Shown here piece after piece: positions 34,950 to 44,505 of a DNA stretch of 62,036 bases. The translations under genes were made by a program, and so were the position numbers. The stretch's first letter is position 1. Each line of letters starts with the position of its first letter. The DNA lies in the NCBI RefSeq assembly GCF_900129445.1, contig NZ_FQVT01000016.1, positions 1 through 62,036 of the forward strand, written 5' to 3'. A model generated the notes under the pieces. The model searched no databases. It was not told the origin of the DNA and saw only the letters and a list, made by a program, of their open reading frames with translations. This DNA is from Salegentibacter echinorum (GTDB taxonomy: Bacteria > Bacteroidota > Bacteroidia > Flavobacteriales > Flavobacteriaceae).

Positions 34950-37514
34950 TTATTTATTTTCTTTTAAAATTCCGCTTAGTTCACCTTCAAAATTATGCAT
35001 AGGGAAATTATCGTTAATGACATCTCCCTCTTTGTTAATGGCCACATACCTCGGGATACCATTAAATTGGAACAATTCCCTTAAATATTTGTAGTCATCA
35101 TCAGATAGTCTATAAACATGTTCAAGCTCCTGCTCTTCAACAAATTTTTTATATTGGGGAATCGGGGAAGAATGGTCGGTTATAAAAATGAAGACAAAAT
35201 CTTTATTGCCCTTATATTTTTCGCGGGTATCTTTCATCCTTTTAATGCCGGCAATACAAGGACCGCACCAGGTTGACCAAAAATCCACAAATACTATTTT
35301 TCCTTTAAACGGATCTACGATGCCTTTAAACACATCAGTTGCTTTTCCTGGAGGTAGTTTGTAGGCCGTTTTTCCGGTTTCCGGAAATAATTCTTCTACA
35401 ATCCTATCGCCTTCCTCAATTAAAAACGGATGGCTTATGTCTTTCTTTAAGCGCTTCCAATAGTCTCTTGCAACTTCGGGCTTAGACCTTTCTATGTCAA
35501 ATTTAAGTGCCCTAAGTTTTACAATTTCATAAGCCAGGGATTTTTCCAAACCCATTGCCTGGGTCAACACAGAATCGCGTAACCTCCATTTTTCCATGGA
35601 AATTTGTTGGGGTTTAGCTTGAGCGGCTTTTAACGGCTTAAGATATTTATCTGAATAAACTTCCAGCTCTTCTTTATATTTTTCCCTAAATGCTATAAAA
35701 TTCTCATGGTTTTCTTTATAAAACTGTTTCGCTTTTTCTAAAGACGTCCATGAACGCTCTGCATATAATGCTTTTTCGTCTTTTGAAATTTGTATGCCCT
35801 CATCTTCAAAGTATTCTAAAATGCTTTTTTCAGGTTGGGTCGAATTATTCTTTGGATGGATATTTAATGGTTCAGCAAATTCCAACTGGTTTATAAAACC
35901 TCCAAATTCTCCAGAAACTAAGAGACTTTTAGCATCTAAAGGCATATCCTTTAAAAAATCATAGAAATCTATAGGAACAGGTAATTTTAAAACCGCATTT
36001 GTAGTATCCCTTGTGGCTTCATATTTTCTATCATTCACATAGTTCAGTAGGGTGTAAGCATTTTTCAACAGGATTTTGTTCTTTAAAACCGAATAGACTT
36101 TAGGCAAAATAGTTGTTTTCTTTCCCTGTGTTTTTCCGTCCAGGCTCTTTTCAGTTTTAATCACAGATGCATGGGCTTTATAAGCATCAAGAGCATCTAA
36201 ATCTTGCTTTAGATTTTCTAATTGCTCTTCCTTAAATGCTTTGGGCGGTAGTGTTTTTAGCTTATTCCTTAATTCATTATAATCTGTACCCCTAAAATCA
36301 AAACCTATTAATTCCTGGTTCTCGGTTGCCAAGGGGCCTTTAAAGTCCACATTTTTGAATTTATTTTCAAATAAACTCGCTATATCCATCTGCAAAAGCT
36401 CAAACAAATCTAGCGTTATTGCCAGGGTTTGGCCGGATTCTATATAAAAAGGGATCACTTTATTTTCTATAACAAATTGTGTGGTATATAAGGGGGCCGA
36501 TATGGATAAATCTGCTTCAAATCGGCCATCTGGGTGAATTTGAACTACAACTGGAAAATCTTCGCCGGTAATATCATTGCCCAGGTATATAATCCCTGTG
36601 GTAAAGCCTAAACTCACATCATAGCCTTTTAGATAGCCTATTATCCTAGCAGTGCCCCTTTTAAAAAATTGTGGCGAATCAAAGTCTTTTAGCGGTTTTG
36701 CCTTTACTTTTGCCAGTTCATTATCTATCCACTTAGATACTTTTTCAGGAACACTGGAAGCTCCTTTTTCAGCGGACAGATATTTTTTACCATTTTCTGA
36801 AGAAGCATATTCCGCGAAATTTTTAATTCTTACATTAGGAAGTTCTTTGTGCGCTTTATACGCATCGCCGGCCTTCCCATTAAAACCAACCTGCAAATAA
36901 TGCTCATCCCAATTTTTAAAATAGAACATCCGGTAATCTTTCCCGTTTTTAACGATAAAGCGGTATTCCCCGGTTTCGTTTGGCCTAAAATGAACCACTT
37001 CTTCAATATTATAAGCTTTGTCCCGGAATACAATTTGTTCCGGTTCCAACTTGAATTCCAGGTTGTTTTCCCCATCGGTGGTAAACCAGGTTTTCTTTAT
37101 TTCATTTGGAACATTGGCCATCGTTACACGTTTGGATCCCAACGGGTCCTTGTGCTTTACAAAGAGACGGAAATTGCCATCGCCCCTTTTTAATTTGATG
37201 GAATCTTTTGCCAAAATTTCCAATTCATAACGCTGAATGTTTTCTTGTCTATCCATTGCTTCAAAGACAAAAATGCCATTAGCTTTCTTACGAATGTCCT
37301 GATATAAAAAAGGACGATACCCAAATTCTATAAAATCGGGATGGATCAATAAACCGTTGTATTCCCCGTTTCCGGTGTTGCCCTGCCACTCGCCGAATAC
37401 GGTTTCGGGGAGGCTTGTTTTGCTGCTATTTATATCTTGGGCATGGCCAATACTTATAAAAAGCATAAAAAGGCAAATACCGGTTTGTTTGATGGTCCTG
37501 GTTCGGTTTTTCAT
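34950..37514 (-). CDS. Large secreted TlpA-type thioredoxin-domain protein (copy B, mosaic)
   Basis: An 854-residue protein with a signal peptide ending GHAQ. Residues about 30-240 repeat the N-terminal domain of copy A almost residue for residue. From residue about 255 (VSKWIDNELAKVKAK) to the end it is instead homologous to the TlpA-type protein at 50535-52415. That part includes the ARIIGYLKGYD block, the helical middle and the thioredoxin domain WSTWCGPC (Cys750, Cys753) with FNGIPRYVAI. The gene is therefore a fusion of two paralogues' parts. Likely a periplasmic or surface thiol-disulfide protein in the same operon as copies A and C. Confidence 0.85.
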   Translation of the reverse strand: MKNRTRTIKQTGICLFMLFISIGHAQDINSSKTSLPETVFGEWQGNTGNGEYNGLLIHPDFIEFGYRPFLYQDIRKKANGIFVFEAMDRQENIQRYELEILAKDSIKLKRGDGNFRLFVKHKDPLGSKRVTMANVPNEIKKTWFTTDGENNLEFKLEPEQIVFRDKAYNIEEVVHFRPNETGEYRFIVKNGKDYRMFYFKNWDEHYLQVGFNGKAGDAYKAHKELPNVRIKNFAEYASSENGKKYLSAEKGASSVPEKVSKWIDNELAKVKAKPLKDFDSPQFFKRGTARIIGYLKGYDVSLGFTTGIIYLGNDITGEDFPVVVQIHPDGRFEADLSISAPLYTTQFVIENKVIPFYIESGQTLAITLDLFELLQMDIASLFENKFKNVDFKGPLATENQELIGFDFRGTDYNELRNKLKTLPPKAFKEEQLENLKQDLDALDAYKAHASVIKTEKSLDGKTQGKKTTILPKVYSVLKNKILLKNAYTLLNYVNDRKYEATRDTTNAVLKLPVPIDFYDFLKDMPLDAKSLLVSGEFGGFINQLEFAEPLNIHPKNNSTQPEKSILEYFEDEGIQISKDEKALYAERSWTSLEKAKQFYKENHENFIAFREKYKEELEVYSDKYLKPLKAAQAKPQQISMEKWRLRDSVLTQAMGLEKSLAYEIVKLRALKFDIERSKPEVARDYWKRLKKDISHPFLIEEGDRIVEELFPETGKTAYKLPPGKATDVFKGIVDPFKGKIVFVDFWSTWCGPCIAGIKRMKDTREKYKGNKDFVFIFITDHSSPIPQYKKFVEEQELEHVYRLSDDDYKYLRELFQFNGIPRYVAINKEGDVINDNFPMHNFEGELSGILKENK

Positions 37515-37568
37515 TTTGGCTGGGTATTTCTTATTAGTTTATTCTATGATAAAAGAGCTATGCAAAGC

Positions 37569-38825
37569 CTACTTGATTTGTGTTTTCAATACTTTTCTTA
37601 CTTCATCTGCCGTTGGATTTTTGGATAAAATTTCCCCGTTTTTGTCAATTAGGAACATTGCACCACCGCCGCGAACGCCATATTTTTGCCATACCTTCTG
37701 CTGTCTGTCCAGATCTACTAAGTTTAGCCAGGGATATTTTTCCTTTTCAAGAAAGCTTTCCAACCTATTCGTGCCGCGAAATTCCCCGGCAACCCCCACT
37801 ATGGTGAATCCTTCATCGTGAAATTCGTTGAACACGGGAACCATCGTTCGGCTTTTGGCAATACAGGGGCCACACCAGGTTGCCCATAAATCCAGTAGCG
37901 CAACTTTTCCTTCTATTTTGTCGGAAAGTTTTATCAGCTTGCCCTCTAAATTGGGAGCTGAAAAATCTACATATTGTTTTCCTACTTTTATGTTATCAAT
38001 AGCATCAATCAACCCCAAAGCCATGTCATTATAAGGATGATTGGGATTGGCCTGGGAAAGCTTTTTGTAATTGTGCCGGGCCAAATTTACATCGGGTGTT
38101 TCTATGGGATTAATAAGACTTTTTAAAAATAAGTAGTAGGAAACTATCGTGGGGTTTTCGTCTATATAATCCTGTTGGTATTTTTTTGTTTTTTTTCGAA
38201 GCTTATATGCTTTATCATCCAATGCTTTTGCCTTCGGCGTTTTATCCAGTCTCTTTTCTTCTAAGCGTTCCTTTTTTTTATAAATAACAAGTTTCTCTTC
38301 TTGTGATTTGGCTTCGTTCAGTTCGGCTAAAACTGCTTTCATCTGCTCACTGTGATATTCGTCGCTTTTATAAAGCGCCCTCATCTTATCTGTATATTGA
38401 GCTATTTGACTTCCAAACTTTGATTCACGTTCATCCCTATATGCTTTATATTCGGCATTAAGCTTCCCACCTTCTACCTCGTTTTTGTCAAAATCCTCTT
38501 CTGGATAAATGATCAATTCAATTTTTTCGTTTTCTAGAAACAAGGGCATATAACGTCCGCCTCCGTTTTCTTTTACGTTTCCAAAAAATAAGCTAACGGC
38601 CTCTGGATGTTGCAGTTTGGTTTTATAGGTGAATTTTCCTTTTTTTACCGGTATCTCTATCACGGGATCAAACCTCCAATCCTGATTTAACTTGATTAAC
38701 AAGATTGATTCCACAGTGGTATCAAGCACTTTTCCGTTGATTTCCAAAGATTGGGCTTTTGTAGCTGAAGAACTAAGCAAGCATACTATGAATAGTAGGA
38801 ACGTGGTTTTTGTAATGAATTTCAT
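37569..38825 (-). CDS. Secreted TlpA-type thioredoxin-domain protein (copy C)
   Basis: A 418-residue protein with a signal peptide ending TKAQ. An N-terminal DUF4369-like beta domain (residues about 28-130) and a charged helical region precede a TlpA/ResA thioredoxin domain. That domain has WATWCGPC (Cys318, Cys321) and an unusual glycine-rich loop, YGVRGGGAMFLID, at the cis-Pro position: the usual Pro is not present. The missing cis-Pro would weaken classic thioredoxin substrate binding. It begins 83 bp after the LytTR regulator gene and probably belongs to its transcript. Confidence 0.85.
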   Translation of the reverse strand: MKFITKTTFLLFIVCLLSSSATKAQSLEINGKVLDTTVESILLIKLNQDWRFDPVIEIPVKKGKFTYKTKLQHPEAVSLFFGNVKENGGGRYMPLFLENEKIELIIYPEEDFDKNEVEGGKLNAEYKAYRDERESKFGSQIAQYTDKMRALYKSDEYHSEQMKAVLAELNEAKSQEEKLVIYKKKERLEEKRLDKTPKAKALDDKAYKLRKKTKKYQQDYIDENPTIVSYYLFLKSLINPIETPDVNLARHNYKKLSQANPNHPYNDMALGLIDAIDNIKVGKQYVDFSAPNLEGKLIKLSDKIEGKVALLDLWATWCGPCIAKSRTMVPVFNEFHDEGFTIVGVAGEFRGTNRLESFLEKEKYPWLNLVDLDRQQKVWQKYGVRGGGAMFLIDKNGEILSKNPTADEVRKVLKTQIK

Positions 38826-38908
38826 ATAGTTGTATTAAGTTTTTGTAACAAGAATTAAAGTTATGGACAGGAAAGATTTTTATACTGAAATCTAATTTAA
38901 CAAATTAT

Positions 38909-39670
38909 TTACATATTTAACCAATTTTTAATCTTTTTCTTATAATTTCTACCGGTTGTTATTTTCGTTTTCTTTCTATTTCTTAAAGTGATTATATATC
39001 GGCTATTGAAATATTTTTGAACGTTTTCAGCATAATTCTTATTGATGATAAAGCCTCTGTGTACCCTTAAAAAGTAAGGGGGCAGTTTCATCTCCAATTG
39101 CGATAATGAGAGTTCAGTGAGATGGGTTTCGGTATCGGTATGAACACTACTGTATTTTGCATCTGCTTCAAAATAGTGGACGTCTTCCAATTTCACGAAA
39201 AACAGTTTCTCTCCTTTCCTAACGGTAATGGAGGTCATTGTTTTAGTATCCTTTTCGGTAGCTATTTCTTTAATGGCTTCCAATAATTTCCCGGAACTCT
39301 GCCTTCCCTCAAATAAAGTCAGTTTTTTAATTGTTTTTTCCAGGCGTTCCAACCGTACAGGTTTTACCAGGTAATCGATGCTGTGGGTTTCAAAAGCCTG
39401 TAACGCATATTCATCAAAAGCGGTGCAAAAAATTACCAGGGGGATGTGGTCTAATTCTTCCAACAACTCAAAGCCCGTAAGCCCCGGCATTTCAATATCC
39501 AAAAAAATAATATCAGGATTTAACCGGTTTATTTTCTCCTTGGCTTCCGTCCCGTTTTTTGCAGTATCAATAACCTCAAAGTGCTGCGGAAAATGTGCCA
39601 CTTGTTCCAACAAGCGTTCCCGGGCCAAAAGTTCATCGTCTATAATAATTATTCTATAAGGTGGATTCAT
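38909..39670 (-). CDS. LytTR-type response regulator 1
   Basis: A 253-residue regulator. The receiver domain (residues about 5-120) has the acidic pocket Asp11-Asp12 and phospho-acceptor Asp58 in IIFLDIEMPG. A LytTR DNA-binding domain (about 150-253) has FFVKLEDVHYFEADAKYSSV and LRVHRGFIINKNYAE. LytTR domains bind paired 9-bp direct repeats. It starts 2 nt after its histidine kinase stop. Likely target: the repeat pair at 41618-41644 ahead of its own operon. Confidence 0.93.
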   Translation of the reverse strand: MNPPYRIIIIDDELLARERLLEQVAHFPQHFEVIDTAKNGTEAKEKINRLNPDIIFLDIEMPGLTGFELLEELDHIPLVIFCTAFDEYALQAFETHSIDYLVKPVRLERLEKTIKKLTLFEGRQSSGKLLEAIKEIATEKDTKTMTSITVRKGEKLFFVKLEDVHYFEADAKYSSVHTDTETHLTELSLSQLEMKLPPYFLRVHRGFIINKNYAENVQKYFNSRYIITLRNRKKTKITTGRNYKKKIKNWLNM

Positions 39671-39672
39671 GG

Positions 39673-41547
39673 CTAATACTCGTTTTCTATGCTAATTTTA
39701 ATATGTTTGGTGGGTGCATTTTTCCAGCTTATGGAGGCTTTATTGCTATAGGTTAAGCGCAATAAATCGAAGACCGTTTGCAGCCCGTGGCCACTCACTA
39801 AACTTTCCTGGAAATTGGGGCCATTATCCTCTACCGTAATACTAAAGCCCACCTCTTCTTTTTGGATGATAAGGCTTATTTGACCGCTATCCTCCAATTT
39901 GGAAATCCCGTGTTTTACCGAATTTTCTATTAAAGGCTGAATAAGGAACATGGGGATTCTTGTGTTTTCCAGGGATTTATCAACGTTGAGGGTGAAGTTT
40001 AAACGGTCGCCAAAACGAATCTGCTCTACCTCCAAATAGTTGTTAACCATTTCCACCTCATCGCCAATAGTGCTGTCTTTTCTGCCTTTACGGTTAATGG
40101 TATATTTGAAAAGATCTGATAAAGACAAGGCCATCTTCTCGGTTTTATCGGCGTTTTTATGCGCCAAACTTGCAATGGAATTTAAGGCATTGTATAAAAA
40201 ATGGGGGTTGATTTGCGATTGTAAGAGTTTAACCTGGGCTTGCGAGTTTACTTCTTTAAGTTTACTCATTTCCAGGTCTTTTTGTTTGATTAAGTTTTCT
40301 GAAAAATGATTGAGGTAAATTAAAAAACCTCGGCCTACTGATAAGGCAATCCACAGAAATAGCCCCGGCAAAAAGAAATCGATACCTTCATCTCTGTGCC
40401 CGTTAAAGAAAAATATTAATATAAGGGGTGCAATAAAAGCAATAAATGTAAAGAGTACTTTTTGTAGTAATTGCGAACTGAAGTTTATTTGCTTTTTAAC
40501 AAGAAATTTATCCGTTGCCCACATTATAAAAGAGGTCAATAGTGCAAATAATGGAATAGCTGTCATCATAAACAAAACTGAATTCCACCAACTAATAAAA
40601 CTATCAAAATCTGTAAGATAGTTGTAGATCCAATGGAGATTAGCAAGATGTGCCCATATTAATAATACAGGAAGGAAGTAATTTAAATAGGAATACTTGA
40701 ATTTCTTATTCTGAAAAAAACTGAACAACAACAAAAAAACGACCAATCCCAATAGACTGACAACACCTATTGCCAGCAAATCCATACTTTTCTTGTGTAA
40801 AAAAGAATAGGCATACCGCCAAGGGTAATTAGCATATAAATAATCTTCAAATTGTTCTAAAAAATCATCTGAATACAACTTTTGTAATAAAAATTTGTCT
40901 CTGTCCCTAATAAAAAAATCTAAACTGGTTATCTTTTTGCTCCGGAATAAAGATCTTCCTTCGATCTCTGAATCATTTTGAAGAAAGACCAGTTTTCTTA
41001 ATAACCCTGCTTTTAAAGATTTCTTTCTTACTTCATGGCTGTTAGCAATATAAGAGCGCTCCTCTAAAATATAAACTCTCATGTAAGGCCCTATTTCCAA
41101 CTTATTGCCCTTCCTAACGTTCCGAGGTATCTCTAAAAAATGTCCATTTGCTAAATCTATAATCTGCTTGTTGGGATTAGTATAGATTGATTCATGAACA
41201 AATACGATATGTATCCAAGGCTCAGTAATTTTACCGGAAGGCTTTAAAATACGAATTTCCTTGTTCGGCAATATTTCTCTAATGTCTAAAATCGCTTCTT
41301 CAACCAATAAGCTATCTTCCTTTTTCGTCGAATCTGCTAAAACAATGGTAATATCTCCTTCCAGTCTCCCAAAAAATGGAGTTTTTCCATCGAATATTCT
41401 ATCTTTTATATAGTCCCATTTTTTTAGTTCAGATTGCTTAGCATGAGAAGCTTCTATTTCCTCAACCTGCTGACTTATAGACTTGTCGGAATGGATAAAA
41501 AACGGAGTAATTATTAAAATAAGTATTAATGTGATAATTCTCTTCAT
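39673..41547 (-). CDS. LytS/YehU-type sensor histidine kinase 1
   Basis: A 624-residue membrane kinase with an N-terminal signal-anchor. About 200 residues lie outside the cytoplasm, five transmembrane helices cover residues about 255-420, and a His_kinase domain follows. The H-box is QINPHFLYNALNSIASL and the N-box PLIENSVKHGI; the G-box region ends GHGLQTVFDLL. This class signals to LytTR regulators. The extracellular domain has no recognised ligand family. It is paralogous to the kinase at 42581-44479 with the same layout. Confidence 0.92.
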   Translation of the reverse strand: MKRIITLILILIITPFFIHSDKSISQQVEEIEASHAKQSELKKWDYIKDRIFDGKTPFFGRLEGDITIVLADSTKKEDSLLVEEAILDIREILPNKEIRILKPSGKITEPWIHIVFVHESIYTNPNKQIIDLANGHFLEIPRNVRKGNKLEIGPYMRVYILEERSYIANSHEVRKKSLKAGLLRKLVFLQNDSEIEGRSLFRSKKITSLDFFIRDRDKFLLQKLYSDDFLEQFEDYLYANYPWRYAYSFLHKKSMDLLAIGVVSLLGLVVFLLLFSFFQNKKFKYSYLNYFLPVLLIWAHLANLHWIYNYLTDFDSFISWWNSVLFMMTAIPLFALLTSFIMWATDKFLVKKQINFSSQLLQKVLFTFIAFIAPLILIFFFNGHRDEGIDFFLPGLFLWIALSVGRGFLIYLNHFSENLIKQKDLEMSKLKEVNSQAQVKLLQSQINPHFLYNALNSIASLAHKNADKTEKMALSLSDLFKYTINRKGRKDSTIGDEVEMVNNYLEVEQIRFGDRLNFTLNVDKSLENTRIPMFLIQPLIENSVKHGISKLEDSGQISLIIQKEEVGFSITVEDNGPNFQESLVSGHGLQTVFDLLRLTYSNKASISWKNAPTKHIKISIENEY

Positions 41548-41573
41548 AGCCCTGCTTTTAAAAGATCATAACC

Positions 41574-41644
41574 CAAAGAAACTTGAAAAGTCGTTGCGCT
41601 GAAACCTTTTTCTGACAAACTGCATATAGTTGGTATTAACTGCA
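41574..41644 (-). promoter_or_regulatory. LytTR-operator-like direct repeat and promoter of kinase-regulator operon 1
   Basis: On the minus strand two TGCAGTT copies (41638-41644 and 41618-41624) stand at a 20-bp period, 71-97 nt before the kinase ATG. A weak -7 box, TTTCTTTG, follows at 41574-41581, 26 nt before the ATG. The geometry is identical in operon 2 (44506-44576). Paired direct repeats about two helical turns apart are the known binding pattern of LytTR domains such as AgrA (ACAGTTAAG). Confidence 0.7.
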
Positions 41645-41752
41645 TTAAAAAACTCTTGACAGATCTAGTGCTGACCTGAAATGTCCATGTTTGACCCAGG
41701 ACCTAAAGGGAACCAAGGTCATTTCAAGCTTTTCATCCTTTAGGGCGGGGGT

Positions 41753-41774
41753 AAAAAAGATTGAAATTTTCAAT
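41753..41774 (-). terminator. Possible terminator after regulator 2
   Basis: ATTGAAA and TTTCAAT arms (41760-41774) are followed on the minus strand by six T. The stem is short, so the call is weak. It would separate operon 2 from the promoter of operon 1. Confidence 0.35.
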
Positions 41775-41826
41775 ATTTACTTAGACTGTTTAGTTCCACC
41801 CCTCAAATAACTTGATCTATGATGCA

Positions 41827-42588
41827 TTACAAATTCATCCATTTCTTAATCATTTCCTTATAACTTCTGCCTGTAGTTATTTTCGTTTCTTTTTTAGCTT
41901 TTAAAGTAATGACATACCTGCTATTAAAATATTTCTGTACTTCCCGCACATAGTCTTTGTTTATGATGGCTGAACGCTGCACCCTTAAAAAATTATCCGG
42001 TAACTTTTGCTCCAATTGGTCTAAAGGCTCTTCGGTTAAAAATTTTCCTTCTTTGGCGTGTACCGCCACATAGCGTTCTTCGGCGCTAAAGTGACTCACT
42101 TCCTCCAGTTTTATAAAAACAAGTTTATCGTCTTTTTTAACCGTAAGGGAAGTCATTTCCTGTTTCTGCTTTCTGGAAGATAGCTCCTTTAAAAGGCCTG
42201 CAATATTTTGATCAGGAATAGTTTTGCTGAATTGCTTTAACTTATTGACCGATTGCTGCAAGCGTTCTAGGCGCACCGGTTTTACCAGATAATCGATGCT
42301 ATTGGTGGTAAAGGCCTTTAGGGAATATTGGTCGTAAGCCGTGCAAAAAATCACGATGGGGATATAGGTTAAAGTTTCCAGCAGTTCAAAACCGGTCAAT
42401 TCCGGCATTTCGATATCCAGGAAAATAAGGTCTGGTTTTAAGCTTTCAATCTTTTCCCTTGCGATCAACCCATTTTCGGCAACCCCGATTACTTCAAAGG
42501 TATCGGTGAAATTTTCCAGTAAATTGAGCAAACGTTTTCTTGCCGGCGGTTCATCGTCTATTACCAGGGTCTTATATATTCTAGTCAT
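41827..42588 (-). CDS. LytTR-type response regulator 2
   Basis: 253 residues from the MTRIYKTLVIDDEPPARKRL start at 42588. A longer frame from 42666 lies entirely inside the kinase gene, and this ATG overlaps the kinase stop by 8 nt in the usual way. The receiver has Asp58 in LIFLDIEMPE. The LytTR domain has VFIKLEEVSHFSAEERYVAV and LRVQRSAIINKDYV. It is the same length as regulator 1 and closely similar, a duplicated pair. Its likely operator is the repeat pair at 44550-44576. Confidence 0.93.
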   Translation of the reverse strand: MTRIYKTLVIDDEPPARKRLLNLLENFTDTFEVIGVAENGLIAREKIESLKPDLIFLDIEMPELTGFELLETLTYIPIVIFCTAYDQYSLKAFTTNSIDYLVKPVRLERLQQSVNKLKQFSKTIPDQNIAGLLKELSSRKQKQEMTSLTVKKDDKLVFIKLEEVSHFSAEERYVAVHAKEGKFLTEEPLDQLEQKLPDNFLRVQRSAIINKDYVREVQKYFNSRYVITLKAKKETKITTGRSYKEMIKKWMNL

Positions 42589-44479
42589 GGGCGTTACTTT
42601 TTTTAATGCTGATAAGGATTTGTTTTTGGGGGCTGTTTTCCCAACGCAGACTTGCGTTTTTGCCATAGCTTAAGCGCAGCAGGTCATAGACGGTTTGCAA
42701 GCCGTGACCACTTACCAGGCCTTCCGGAAAACCGGGGCCATTATCGCTTACGCTGATCAACAGGCCTTCCTTTTCTTTTGTGATGTTTAAACTTACCTTC
42801 GCTTCGCCGCCTATTTTAGAAACGCCGTGTTTAATCGCATTTTCCACCAAAGGTTGAAGCATAAACATCGGGATTTTCTCTTCTTCTGCTGTCTCATCAA
42901 CTTTAAGCGTGAATTTTAAGCGCTCGCCAAAACGTATTTTCTCGATCTCCAAATAATTTTCCACCAGGGCTACTTCCTCTGCAACCGTACTCATTTTTTC
43001 ACCTTTTTTATTGAGGGAGTACCGGAACAAATCAGACAAGGATAAAGCCATTCGCTCTGTTTTATCGGAATCGTCTTTGGCCAATCCCGCAATGGAATTT
43101 AATGCATTGTATAAAAAATGCGGATTGATATGCGACTGTAACAATTTTAACTCGGATTGCGTATGGGCTTCTTTAAGCTGGCTGAGTTCGACGTCTTTTT
43201 CGTTGACTAAAGAATTGGAGATATGGTTTAAGTAGATGAGTAAACCTCTGCCCAATGAAAGGAATATTGAAATGATTAACCAAGGAAAATAAAATTCTAA
43301 AAATTCAACATCTTTTAGTGCGATATTTTTGCCAGTTAAATATAAAGAAATGAATAGCGGTAAATGAAGTGCTATAAAAGTGAATACTATTTTTAATATC
43401 AGTTGAAAAGAAAAATCAAAACTCATTTTGATAAACATTTTTTCTAAAAAATAAAGTAGTGTTGCACTAATAATTGCTAATAACCCAATAAATATAAAAC
43501 CAAACGATATACTTCCACCCCAAGTAATCGAACTATTTAACTCTGTTAAATAGTCATAGATCCAAGTAAGGTTCATTATATGAAAGTCTATTAACACCAT
43601 GGGGAACAAGTAATTAAGATAGGCATGTTTAAACTCTCTATTTTGAAAAAAACTAAATAGAAGAATAAATATAATAATTCCAACAGCTGTAACTATACTG
43701 ATGGCCAGCATCTTCATTTTCTCTTTGTTCAAAAAAGAATAGGCATATTGCCAAGGATAATAGGTACATAAATAATCTTCAAATTGTTGTTTAAAATCAT
43801 CTGCATATACTTTTTGAAGAAGGAATTTATCCTTATCGCCTAAAAACCCATAAGAATGATTATAATCGCTATTGTTAAATCGTTGCACATCAAATTGGTT
43901 ACTGTACCCTTTTTGGGTTGCTTTAGTACCAAAAACACCTTGCCATAATTCGGTGTTTATATACATTTCTCTATTCTGGTCAGAAATATCTTCTTTAAAT
44001 TTAAACTCGAATAAAGTGTGTCTACTCATATCTGAAGTAGTCACAAAACCCGAGTATGACTTTAAGATAATGGTGCCATCTTCTAACTCTCTTTTTTCAA
44101 AATAGTCATGAAGTTGAGATTCTGTTCCAAAACTTAATTGCACATAGTGGAACGGAAATCTTTCGCCATCTAAATTATTTAAACCTATTTTTATAGAGGG
44201 TAGTAAATTTTTTACTTTTTTTATAAAGTCAACAACTATTAAACTGTCTTTTGCAGGAGTACCATCGTTCAAGATAATTATAACTGGCTTATTGTAACCT
44301 GTATACAAAACCTTGTTTTCATTAAAAGCCCTGATTTTTACATATTCCCATTTAACCGTTTCAGGAGTTTTTGAATTATGTTCACTTATTTTTTGTGCTT
44401 TTTCACTTATTGATTTCTCAGAAGTAACCAAGAATGGTGTGATTAGTAAAATAAGAATAAGCGCTATGAGCTTTTTCAT
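42581..44479 (-). CDS. LytS/YehU-type sensor histidine kinase 2
   Basis: A 632-residue paralogue of kinase 1 with an N-terminal anchor, an extracellular region, several transmembrane helices between residues about 255 and 425, and then the kinase core. The H-box is HINPHFLYNALNSIAGL, the N-box PLVENAIKHGV and the G-box DNGPGFPEGLVSGHGLQT. The kinase core is well conserved with kinase 1, while the extracellular part is much less so, suggesting different ligands. The regulator gene overlaps its end. Confidence 0.92.
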   Translation of the reverse strand: MKKLIALILILLITPFLVTSEKSISEKAQKISEHNSKTPETVKWEYVKIRAFNENKVLYTGYNKPVIIILNDGTPAKDSLIVVDFIKKVKNLLPSIKIGLNNLDGERFPFHYVQLSFGTESQLHDYFEKRELEDGTIILKSYSGFVTTSDMSRHTLFEFKFKEDISDQNREMYINTELWQGVFGTKATQKGYSNQFDVQRFNNSDYNHSYGFLGDKDKFLLQKVYADDFKQQFEDYLCTYYPWQYAYSFLNKEKMKMLAISIVTAVGIIIFILLFSFFQNREFKHAYLNYLFPMVLIDFHIMNLTWIYDYLTELNSSITWGGSISFGFIFIGLLAIISATLLYFLEKMFIKMSFDFSFQLILKIVFTFIALHLPLFISLYLTGKNIALKDVEFLEFYFPWLIISIFLSLGRGLLIYLNHISNSLVNEKDVELSQLKEAHTQSELKLLQSHINPHFLYNALNSIAGLAKDDSDKTERMALSLSDLFRYSLNKKGEKMSTVAEEVALVENYLEIEKIRFGERLKFTLKVDETAEEEKIPMFMLQPLVENAIKHGVSKIGGEAKVSLNITKEKEGLLISVSDNGPGFPEGLVSGHGLQTVYDLLRLSYGKNASLRWENSPQKQILISIKKSNAHD

Positions 44480-44505
44480 CGTGATATATTTAGAAATTTA
44501 CACCA

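Noticed and set aside
34303-37230. Long + strand open frames with similar sequence at 34303-34630 and 36849-37230
   Set aside because: They are antisense shadows of the duplicated N-terminal domain of TlpA copies A and B; their similarity follows from that duplication.
42589-42666. Longer start for response regulator 2
   Set aside because: The added 26 residues lie wholly within the kinase gene in another frame and do not align with regulator 1; the start at 42588 is preferred.
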